The notes under the pieces are model-generated. The model was not told the origin of the DNA, did no database searches, and was given only the letters and a program-made list of their open reading frames with translations. DNA of 13,338 nt, taken from NCBI GenBank assembly GCA_016292455.1, contig JAEDIL010000050.1, positions 1-13,338 of the forward strand. The letters are read 5' to 3'. The stretch comes from Clostridiaceae bacterium. GTDB taxonomy: Bacteria; Bacillota; Clostridia; Oscillospirales; Acutalibacteraceae. How positions within the stretch are numbered: position 1 is the stretch's first letter; each line of letters starts with the position of its first letter. Below are positions 1 through 5,735 of the stretch, one piece after another. The translations under genes were made by a program, and so were the position numbers.

Positions 1-13
1 GTCTTTAAAAAAC

Positions 14-51
14 GGGCTGTCGCTCTTCGTTTTACCGATTTGCGACAGCCC
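14..51 (-). terminator. Intrinsic terminator of the NUDIX/COG2426 unit
   Basis: A perfect 10-bp inverted repeat, GGGCTGTCGC (14-23) and GCGACAGCCC (42-51), flanks an 18-nt loop. Read on the minus strand it is followed by GTTTTTT, the layout of a rho-independent terminator, and it lies 38 bases beyond the stop of the minus-strand gene at 89-592. The plus-strand side is also T-rich, so it may work in both directions and end a gene outside the window. Confidence 0.85.
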
Positions 52-88
52 CTTTCTTATTGTTTTGTTCAGTTTCCTAAGCGCACAA

Positions 89-592
89 TCAAAAACCGAA
101 AATACCCGGGATTCCGTATGAAATAATGGACATTATTATTCCGGCGCAAAGGACACCGACGGCAATTGTCGGAAACGAATGGCGCACACGGATGTCGAGC
201 AGGTCTGAAATCAGGGCTCCCGTCCACGCACCCGTTCCCGGAAGAGGGATTGCAACAAAAAGGAAAAGTCCCAAAAGGCGGTACTTTCTGACCTTGCCGG
301 CTTTGCGGATTGACCTTGCTTCAAGCTTATCAATCATAGTATTGACCTTGTCAAACCGTTTCAGCCAGTTGAAAATTTTTCGGATAAACAGCAGGATAAA
401 CGGAATCGGCAGCAGGTTCCCGACGAAGCAGATTGCAAACGCTTTCATAAAGCCGAGCCCGAGAAGCTTTGCTGCAATCAGTCCACCGCGAAGTTCAAGA
501 ATCGGAAGCAGCGAAACAATGAATACAATAAGCTCGGCAGAAATCTTTTCGCCGAAATTGTCAATAAAAAAACGGGCAATCGTTTCAGACAT
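89..592 (-). CDS. COG2426-type small multidrug-export-like membrane protein
   Basis: This is a 167-residue integral membrane protein of the Sm_multidrug_ex / COG2426 family. The family name implies drug export, but no transport activity is well established. It carries the two family signatures: LPILELRGG at about residues 29-37 and IPLPGTGAWTGALIS at about 115-129. Hydrophobic stretches at about 20-45, 48-72, 105-130 and 142-165 suggest four membrane segments or re-entrant loops. A basic, charged linker at about 73-104 is probably cytoplasmic. Length is normal. The ATG is supported by a GGAGG site lying inside the last codons of the upstream NUDIX gene, whose stop is 2 bases away, so the two genes are probably translationally coupled. 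A terminator follows. Family assignment is confident; the substrate is unknown. Confidence 0.85.
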   Translation of the reverse strand: MSETIARFFIDNFGEKISAELIVFIVSLLPILELRGGLIAAKLLGLGFMKAFAICFVGNLLPIPFILLFIRKIFNWLKRFDKVNTMIDKLEARSIRKAGKVRKYRLLGLFLFVAIPLPGTGAWTGALISDLLDIRVRHSFPTIAVGVLCAGIIMSIISYGIPGIFGF

Positions 593-594
593 GG

Positions 595-1332
595 TTATCC
601 TCCGATGCGATTTGCTTCAAGATACTGACCGGCCTGTTCAAGAATACGCTTGTCATTGTCATAGTTGAGCGTTTTCATTGCGTCATCAAAAGAGAACCAG
701 CCGCACTCCTCAATTTCTTCGGCCTGAACCGTATATTCAACATCATCTGTCCGGGCAAGAAAAATTGCAACGGACTTTTCAATTCTGCCCTGAATGGTAT
801 ACTCCGAGCATTTTTTGAAGTCCGGCAGAATCCGGATATTGATTCCCGTTTCCTCAAGAACCTCACGGATTGCAGTTTGTTCATTGCTTTCTCCCGGTTC
901 AATGTGACCCTTCGGAAAACCCCAATGAGCGCTCCTTCTGTTACGGATCAGAAGAAACTTTTTCTTTTCGCCTTCACAGCGAAAAACAACTGCGCCGCAG
1001 GAGCTTTCATAAAGACATTCAAGCGAATAACCGTTCTTCCCTTCGGCAAAATCAATTGCACGGCGGACATCGTTAACAATGAAGCGTGTGCTTTTCGGTG
1101 CAACAACAAGGACAGCACCCTTGCCGCCGTTGCGGCGGACAATGGCAATTACCCGACCGTCAAAATTTCTGACCGGGTGGTTGATTCCCATGATATAAGC
1201 GCTGATGACAGAATTCTTCTGAGTTTTGCCACCCTCAACGATACCGTAATTCAGCTTATACTTAAAGCCGAAACGCTTATTATAAGAGTGCATCGGGGAA
1301 GTTACACGTACTCTGACGAATTTACCTAACAT
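595..1332 (-). CDS. NUDIX hydrolase with N-terminal pyrophosphatase-like domain
   Basis: This is a 245-residue protein in two parts. Residues about 112-240 form a NUDIX hydrolase with a complete Nudix box (G142, E148, R156-E157, E160-E161, G163) beginning GHIEPGE, preceded by HWGFPKG. That style resembles the Ap4A (bis-5'-nucleosyl-tetraphosphate) hydrolase branch. Residues about 1-105 resemble, from memory, the small inorganic-pyrophosphatase-like proteins of Firmicutes: KLNYGIVEGG, then AYIMGINHPVRNFDGRVIAI. The acidic run normally expected before AYI is replaced by uncharged residues (QKNSVIS), so this domain may be catalytically dead. I start the gene at 1332 because AAAGGGG lies about 6 bases upstream of that ATG; a frame open to 1371 lacks a ribosome site. 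The gene leads a two-gene unit with a promoter at 1411-1438. The NUDIX call is firm, the N-domain call is inference. Confidence 0.85.
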   Translation of the reverse strand: MLGKFVRVRVTSPMHSYNKRFGFKYKLNYGIVEGGKTQKNSVISAYIMGINHPVRNFDGRVIAIVRRNGGKGAVLVVAPKSTRFIVNDVRRAIDFAEGKNGYSLECLYESSCGAVVFRCEGEKKKFLLIRNRRSAHWGFPKGHIEPGESNEQTAIREVLEETGINIRILPDFKKCSEYTIQGRIEKSVAIFLARTDDVEYTVQAEEIEECGWFSFDDAMKTLNYDNDKRILEQAGQYLEANRIGG

Positions 1333-1410
1333 ATTTGTCCCCTTTTTTTCAAAAATGCAGCCGAAAACCAACGCAAAAAAACGCCGACTGCACGAGATAA
1401 TAATGAATAC

Positions 1411-1438
1411 ATTATACTATGTTTTCAGGATATTTCAA
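1411..1438 (-). promoter_or_regulatory. Sigma-A-type promoter for the NUDIX/COG2426 unit
   Basis: On the minus strand TTGAAA (1438-1433) and a perfect TATAAT (1416-1411) are separated by 16 bases. Transcription would start near 1404, leaving a leader of about 70 bases before the ATG at 1332. It is arranged back-to-back with the plus-strand promoter at 1523-1551. Confidence 0.75.
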
Positions 1439-1522
1439 TAGTTTCTTTGTATTTTATAATTTATACATAAATTTTTCGGAGACCAAAAGTATAAATTTGT
1501 CGCAAATTCAATTCGTAGACAG

Positions 1523-1551
1523 TTGTCTTTTTGCATGAAAAATGCTATAAT
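1523..1551 (+). promoter_or_regulatory. Sigma-A-type promoter of the HAD-HD-CmpB-TetR operon
   Basis: TTGTCT (1523-1528) and a perfect TATAAT (1546-1551) are separated by 17 bases. The predicted start near 1558 gives a leader of about 30 bases, with AGGGA at 1576-1580 as ribosome site for the ATG at 1589. No comparably good promoter is visible ahead of the following three genes, which supports one transcript through 4474. I see no clear long dyad over the promoter that could serve as a TetR operator. Confidence 0.8.
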
Positions 1552-1588
1552 TAACCGAGTATAGTTTACGGTTATAGGGAAGCTTTTT

Positions 1589-2434
1589 ATGAAAACTCTT
1601 TATCTGACAGACCTCGACGGAACATTTCTGAACTCCAACGCCGAAGTTACTGAAACTTCGGCAGAAATCATCAACCGACTTATCAGTGACGGGCTTTTGT
1701 TTTCAATTGCAACGGCGCGGACTTATGCAACGGTTATTCCGCTGTTTGAAAAGGTTAATCTCAACCGCCCTCTGGCTCTTATGAACGGTGTCTGTATCTA
1801 TGACCCGGTTGAAAAGAAAACTCTCCGAATTCATGAAATTTCCCGCGAAACAGGGAAAGAAGTTCAGGAGCTTTTTTCAAAGTTCAATAAGCACCCTCTG
1901 TTCTATTTTGAGCATAACAGCAAAATGTCCGTTCGCTATATTTGCCTTGACAACAAGCATATTGAATCCTATGTCAATGAACGCGAGGCATTTTTCAACA
2001 AGGAATTTATCGAAGTACCCGTAATAGATTTTGATACTCCTGAAAGCTTTGTGTATATTGTTACACTTGATAAAAAAGAAAACCTTGAAGAAATACACAA
2101 GGGTATGTGCAGAATCAAGGGTATCAGCTGCAACTTTTACAGCGACAACTATACAAACTGCCATTTTCTTGAAGCAATGAGGAGCGACGTAAGCAAGGCA
2201 AGCGGCGCTCTTGAACTGAAAGATATGCTCAGAGCCGATCGCATCGTTGCTTTCGGCGATAACATCAACGACATTCCCCTCTTTCACCTGGCAGATGAAT
2301 GCTACGCAGTTGAGAACGCCTGCAATGAACTGAAAGCAATTGCAACCGGCATCATCGGCAGCAACGATTCAGACGCTGTTGCCCGTTTTATCAGCAGGCA
2401 TTTTTATGAAGAAAGGCAAAAAAACAATGGGTAA
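1589..2434 (+). CDS. Cof-type HAD-superfamily phosphatase
   Basis: This 281-residue protein is a cytoplasmic haloacid-dehalogenase-superfamily hydrolase of the Cof (COG0561, IIB cap) type, which usually dephosphorylates sugar phosphates or related metabolites. Motif I is TDLDGT, with nucleophile D8 and acid/base D10. Motif II is the SIATAR segment (T42). K203 lies in the motif III context DVSKASGALEL. Motif IV is FGDNINDIPLF, with metal-binding D224 and D228. Residues about 85-185 form the cap domain that would set substrate choice. Length is normal and all catalytic positions are present. It is first in a four-gene operon and its stop overlaps the start of the HD-domain gene by 8 bases. The physiological substrate cannot be read from sequence. 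Confidence 0.92.
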   Translation: MKTLYLTDLDGTFLNSNAEVTETSAEIINRLISDGLLFSIATARTYATVIPLFEKVNLNRPLALMNGVCIYDPVEKKTLRIHEISRETGKEVQELFSKFNKHPLFYFEHNSKMSVRYICLDNKHIESYVNEREAFFNKEFIEVPVIDFDTPESFVYIVTLDKKENLEEIHKGMCRIKGISCNFYSDNYTNCHFLEAMRSDVSKASGALELKDMLRADRIVAFGDNINDIPLFHLADECYAVENACNELKAIATGIIGSNDSDAVARFISRHFYEERQKNNG

Positions 2435-2975
2435 GCTATATAACGAATACTGCAAAACATATAAACTCACCGAAAACAACAGCAACGGTTTTTTTGACAT
2501 TGTCGGCGACCTTTATTTCAGCGATGAAGTTCAGTCTCTTTCAGAATACGAACAGCATCTCGACATTGACCGGCTTCAGCACATTACCGCCGTGGCGTAC
2601 CTTTCATACATGATCTGCCGCAAGCTCGGCTGGGACTATGTCGGCGCGGCGAGAGGCGCAACGATGCACGACCTTTTTTACTATGACTGGCGCGACGGAA
2701 AAAGCGAAAACGGAAAGTGGCACAAGCTTCACGGCTATAAGCACCCGAAATATGCCGCCCTGAACGCAAAGGAGCTCGCTCCCGATTCAGATGATTTGGT
2801 AATCAACTGTGTCCGGTGCCACATGTGGCCGCTCACCGTTGTTCCGCCCAGGTATCGTGAGGGTTATGTTGTCAGCTTTGCCGACAAATACTGCGCAACG
2901 CGTGAGCTTTTTTACTCACTTTCAAAGAAGTATAAGCAACGTTTTTTAGACGATGTTGAGAGGGTACAACCATGA
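2427..2975 (+). CDS. HD-domain metal-dependent phosphohydrolase
   Basis: This 182-residue protein has an HD-domain fold: H52 in LQHITAVAYLS, the H81-D82 doublet in TMHDLFYYDW, further histidines at H102, H106 and H132, and D153 in SFADKY. Members of this superfamily are metal-dependent phosphohydrolases acting on nucleotides or phosphoesters; the substrate here is unknown. I chose the ATG at 2427 (MGKLYN), which has GAAAGG at 2411-2416 upstream. An ATG at 2406 is possible, but upstream extension would only lengthen overlap with the HAD gene. The gene overlaps its upstream neighbour by 8 bases, and its TGA overlaps the next ATG as ATGA, so all three are probably coupled in translation. From memory, this pairing with a CmpB-like membrane protein is common in Clostridia, hinting at a shared job. 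Confidence 0.82.
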   Translation: MGKLYNEYCKTYKLTENNSNGFFDIVGDLYFSDEVQSLSEYEQHLDIDRLQHITAVAYLSYMICRKLGWDYVGAARGATMHDLFYYDWRDGKSENGKWHKLHGYKHPKYAALNAKELAPDSDDLVINCVRCHMWPLTVVPPRYREGYVVSFADKYCATRELFYSLSKKYKQRFLDDVERVQP

Positions 2976-3838
2976 GCAAGATACCTATATATATATTGCT
3001 GTTCTTTTTTTACAGCGCCGCAGGTTGGTTTGTTGAGAGCCTTTACCGCTCAATAGGTGAAAAACGGATAATCAACAGCGGTTTTCTTACCGGTCCCATG
3101 TGCCCCATTTACGGCACCGGTGCTCTGGTAATGATTGTTTTTCTTTATAACCCGTTCAAGGACAATCTCCTTGCCGTTTTTCTTCTCGGAATGGTTCTGT
3201 GCGACGTTGTTGAGTATATAACCAGTGTTCTCATGGAGGTTCTTTTCCACGCGAGATGGTGGGACTACACCCATGAATTCATGAATCTAAACGGTCGTAT
3301 CTGCTTGAAGCACACCCTTTACTGGGGCATCGCTTCGATTGCATTCGTCAGACTTATTCACCCGCGGATTGATCGCATTGTGCAGAACTTTGACCCGAAA
3401 ACCGTTCTGATTATTCTTATTGCCGTTCTTGTTGTGTTCTTCATTGACATTGCAAACTCGGTCAGGAAAGCGCTTGACATCAGAAAGCTCCAGGATAAAC
3501 TCGGCAGAATTCTTGATTCCGTCAGCACAGCTTTCAGCAACGTGAAAACAACACTTGAAGGCAAAAAAACATCGCTTCAGCTTTCTCTTGAAAACAAAAG
3601 CGACAGATTTTACGACACAAGAATCGAAGCCTTTGAACAGCTACAGAACGTTATTCAGGAATTTGAACTGCGGTTCTCCGGAGGGAAAACCGACAAAAAG
3701 GACAAAAACAAATATTCAAACCGCCTTCTGCAAAACAGCTTGGCAATTGAAATCAACCTGAAAAAGCAGCTTGAACGAATTCAAAAGCTCAGAGACGACA
3801 TCAAGTCCAATCTGTTTGAAGACGGCGAAAAACAATAA
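2972..3838 (+). CDS. CmpB-like putative ABC-transporter-type membrane protein
   Basis: This 288-residue protein belongs to the PF06541 family (putative ABC-transporter type IV, CmpB-like). The family has no proven transport role, and no ATPase gene is nearby. Hydrophobic helices lie at about 5-22, 46-60, 66-90, 113-130 and 143-163. Signatures include GWFVES (18-23), GFLTGPMCPIYGTG (37-50) and ARWWDYTHEFMNLNGRICL (94-112). After the last membrane segment comes a charged, likely cytoplasmic tail of about 120 residues (170-288), rich in K, E, L and Q and probably coiled-coil. The ATG overlaps the preceding TGA. The TetR gene begins 12 bases downstream. Its place in the operon suggests that the HAD and HD enzymes and this membrane protein serve one process. 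Confidence 0.8.
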   Translation: MSKIPIYILLFFFYSAAGWFVESLYRSIGEKRIINSGFLTGPMCPIYGTGALVMIVFLYNPFKDNLLAVFLLGMVLCDVVEYITSVLMEVLFHARWWDYTHEFMNLNGRICLKHTLYWGIASIAFVRLIHPRIDRIVQNFDPKTVLIILIAVLVVFFIDIANSVRKALDIRKLQDKLGRILDSVSTAFSNVKTTLEGKKTSLQLSLENKSDRFYDTRIEAFEQLQNVIQEFELRFSGGKTDKKDKNKYSNRLLQNSLAIEINLKKQLERIQKLRDDIKSNLFEDGEKQ

Positions 3839-3850
3839 GGTGGTGTTTTT

Positions 3851-4474
3851 TTGAAGAAAACCGACGTCCGCGTGAAAAGAACATACGATCAGCTTATTGA
3901 AGCTCTTATCCGGCTTCTTTCTCAAAAAAGCTTTGATGACCTTACGGTGCTCGAAATCTGCAACGAAGCAAATGTCCACAGAGCAACCTTTTATAAACAC
4001 TTCATCGACAAACACGACTTCCTGAACTGCTGTTTGAAAATGAAGCTCGGCGAGCTGAACTTTGAAAGTCCGAATAAAGAGTTTTCAATTGAAGAAATGA
4101 GAGAAAACTGCATGAGAATGGTGAAGATGGTAATCTCATTCATTGAAGCAAACAAGCAATTCGTTGAAAACGTCAGCTCAGAGTATTATTCGGCTTCCTT
4201 TACAAACGCCCTTTCAGACGCCATCGCCGCTTTTATAATTGAGCAAATTGAGTCAAAGAGCGAGCTGAGCAAAAAATTAGGCTACCGTCTTCCGCTCATT
4301 GCAAACTATTATGCAGGAGCAATCGTCAGCCTTGCAAGATGGTGGGCAACAAGCGAAAAGGTTTGTTCAAGACGTGAGTTTCTTGACTTCGCAAAGCGGA
4401 AAATTGACGACCTTTGCAATTATTTCAGCATATTTGTGGAAGCATCAGCCGAAAAAGCGGCAGCTTTGTCATAA
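3851..4474 (+). CDS. TetR/AcrR-family transcriptional regulator
   Basis: This 207-residue protein is a likely DNA-binding repressor. Residues about 8-55 form a TetR-type helix-turn-helix: TYDQLIEALIRLL, then DLTVLEICNEANVHRATFYK and HF. The rest is a helical ligand/dimerisation domain ending in LARWWATSEK, which recalls the TetR_C_7-like C-terminal group. The start is TTG at 3851, placed by AAGGTGG at 3837-3843 seven bases upstream; the codon series MKKTDVRVKRTYDQL fits family N termini. It is last in the operon, so it may control its own transcription, although no operator is obvious at 1523-1551. Its last 55 bases overlap the 3' end of the convergent TtcA-like gene. Confidence 0.9.
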   Translation: MKKTDVRVKRTYDQLIEALIRLLSQKSFDDLTVLEICNEANVHRATFYKHFIDKHDFLNCCLKMKLGELNFESPNKEFSIEEMRENCMRMVKMVISFIEANKQFVENVSSEYYSASFTNALSDAIAAFIIEQIESKSELSKKLGYRLPLIANYYAGAIVSLARWWATSEKVCSRREFLDFAKRKIDDLCNYFSIFVEASAEKAAALS

Positions 4475-5295
4475 TCATCGAGGAAGTTATACTTAATGCT
4501 TCCTTTCCGATAACCGATGACTGTTTCAAGATTTACATTATGAACGCTTCGGAAAATATTCATTTCTATGTTGGAGTTGGTTCGCCTGAAACGGGCAATC
4601 AGCTCCTTCATTTCTTTTCTCTTGGAAAGTGTTTCGTTATCCTCTTTTTCGCAGGCTTCCGTGAAGCGGCAGGCACATTGAAGAAATTCCAGACCGTTAT
4701 ACCTAACCCATGCTTTTATGTCAGCCTCGCGAACCATATACAGAGGACGGATCAGCTCCATTCCCGAAAAATTCGTGCTGTGCAGCTTCGGCATCATGGT
4801 TTTGATTTCGGCGGAATAGAGCATGCTCATAAGTGTTGTTTCAATCACATCGTCAAAGTGATGGCCAAGTGCAATTTTGTTGCAGCCTAGCTCCTGAGCA
4901 TTTTTATAAAGGTGTCCCCTTCTCATTCTTGCGCAAAGATAGCAGGGCGAATCATTCACATCAACAACATAATCAAAAATCCGCGCGTCAAAAATACGGA
5001 TGGGAATATCAAGAAGGGCAGCGTTGTCAATAATCTTCTGCCTGTTCTGAGGAGCATAGCCCGGGTCAAGCACCATATATTCAGCCTCAAAAGGAAAATC
5101 ACTGTGCCTTTGAAGGTGCTGAATACACTTTGCAAGAAGCATGGAGTCCTTACCGCCGGATATACAGACAGCTATTCTGTCGCCGGGCATTATCATTTTA
5201 TACTCGTTTATCCCGGCAATGAAACGCTTCCAAATTTCCTTGCGGTACTTTTTAATTATACTGCGTTCAACCTCAATGTGCTTTTCCAGAATCAA
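4420..5295 (-). CDS. TtcA-like PP-loop ATPase (tRNA thiolation type)
   Basis: This 291-residue protein belongs to the N-type ATP pyrophosphatase family (COG0037), closest in architecture to TtcA, which thiolates cytidine 32 of tRNA using ATP and an iron-sulfur cluster. The PP-loop is CISGGKDSM (44-52). A PCYLC pair (C118, C121) and C207/C209 in QCACRF match the cysteine layout of TtcA-type proteins. GHHFDDVIETTLM (144-156) is also typical. Family N termini resemble ERSIIKKYRKEIW, here at 10-22. The start is TTG at 5295, because the preceding codon is an in-frame TGA and no ATG lies before residue 34; GGTGA sits very close upstream. The gene converges on the TetR gene with a 55-base overlap and no terminator between them. 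The target tRNA or other substrate is not proven. Confidence 0.85.
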   Translation of the reverse strand: MILEKHIEVERSIIKKYRKEIWKRFIAGINEYKMIMPGDRIAVCISGGKDSMLLAKCIQHLQRHSDFPFEAEYMVLDPGYAPQNRQKIIDNAALLDIPIRIFDARIFDYVVDVNDSPCYLCARMRRGHLYKNAQELGCNKIALGHHFDDVIETTLMSMLYSAEIKTMMPKLHSTNFSGMELIRPLYMVREADIKAWVRYNGLEFLQCACRFTEACEKEDNETLSKRKEMKELIARFRRTNSNIEMNIFRSVHNVNLETVIGYRKGSIKYNFLDDYDKAAAFSADASTNMLK

Positions 5296-5337
5296 TCACC
5301 AACTGTTATTCTTTACGTCTGCATCTGTCCCAGCCAT
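5296..5337 (-). other. Possible 13-codon leader frame ahead of the TtcA-like gene
   Basis: On the minus strand an ATG at 5337 opens a 13-codon frame (MAGTDADVKNNSW) whose TGA at 5298-5296 lies immediately before the TTG start, in the same frame. It could be an upstream leader that feeds terminating ribosomes to the TTG, or a former N terminus cut off by a stop. It could also be chance. The proposed promoter at 5389-5417 lies upstream, so the segment would be in the transcript. Confidence 0.3.
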
Positions 5338-5388
5338 GCAAAACACCGTCAGATTTTTACCGGCATACGAAGCGCCGGTTTCCACTGA

Positions 5389-5417
5389 ATTTTACACCAT
5401 TAAACACAAAAAAACAA
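5389..5417 (-). promoter_or_regulatory. Probable promoter for the TtcA-like gene
   Basis: On the minus strand TTGTTT (5417-5412) and TAAAAT (5394-5389) are 17 bases apart, with predicted initiation near 5382. A 6-bp hairpin, ACCGGC/GCCGGT (5359-5364 and 5374-5379), would form in the leader about 15 bases from the start. The leader would be about 85 bases. Confidence 0.55.
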
Positions 5418-5429
5418 CCCCAAAAGCAC

Positions 5430-5660
5430 TTAGTCTGGCTTTTCCTTATCTTTTTCAATGGTTTTCCCGGGAATTGTCCGGAACGTACCCGGATGCGTTC
5501 TGCAATATTCGCTGAGTGACCGACCAAGGCGGTCGCTCATTTGCTTTTTCAGCCTTTGAAGCTCAGCTTTCGTCAGGCTTTCAACCGGTGCTGTTGTCCC
5601 GTTTTCCGAAAAAGTATGACAGGACACCGTATATGTATTCTTTTTGCCCACACAGACCAC
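5430..5660 (-). CDS. Small hypothetical protein divergent from the recombinase
   Basis: This is a 76-residue reading frame with a GTG start at 5660 and stop at 5430. I do not recognise it with certainty. The central part (SLTKAELQRLKKQMSDRLG, about 28-46) is a charged amphipathic helix, followed by SLSEYCRTHPGTF and a very basic/acidic tail ending KDKEKPD. That overall look resembles small proteins of unknown function found in prophages and integrative elements. It is transcribed away from the recombinase gene across a 75-bp divergent region and could belong to the same element, for example as an accessory or directionality protein, but that is only position-based inference. The ribosome site is weak, so the start, and indeed translation, is uncertain. 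Confidence 0.45.
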   Translation of the reverse strand: MVCVGKKNTYTVSCHTFSENGTTAPVESLTKAELQRLKKQMSDRLGRSLSEYCRTHPGTFRTIPGKTIEKDKEKPD

Positions 5661-5735
5661 CCCGGTAATAACTATGTGATTAGCAGGTTGTACTATTTCA
5701 TAGATATATACAAAATCAAACCAAGGAGTCAGCCG

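Noticed and set aside
877..1329. Long plus-strand open frames opposite the NUDIX gene.
   Set aside because: The minus frame carries the full Nudix box and a proper ribosome site; the plus frames show no domain and are antisense shadows.
5359..5379. Small hairpin ACCGGC/GCCGGT as a terminator between the small frame and the TtcA-like gene.
   Set aside because: It lies downstream of the predicted TtcA promoter and is followed on the minus strand by A-rich sequence, so it is not a rho-independent terminator.
5681..5688. TTAGCAGG upstream of the recombinase as the matching left attachment core for TAAGCAGG at 7201-7208.
   Set aside because: The match is only about seven bases with no wider similarity, and the left flank does not encode the missing CotJC N terminus on either strand. 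A 1.5-kb element between these points is therefore unsupported.
5541..5735. N-terminal extension of 65 codons on the recombinase frame.
   Set aside because: Serine recombinases begin just before the YxRVSTxxQ motif, the ATG at 5736 has an ideal ribosome site, and the extension overlaps the divergent small frame without recognisable features.
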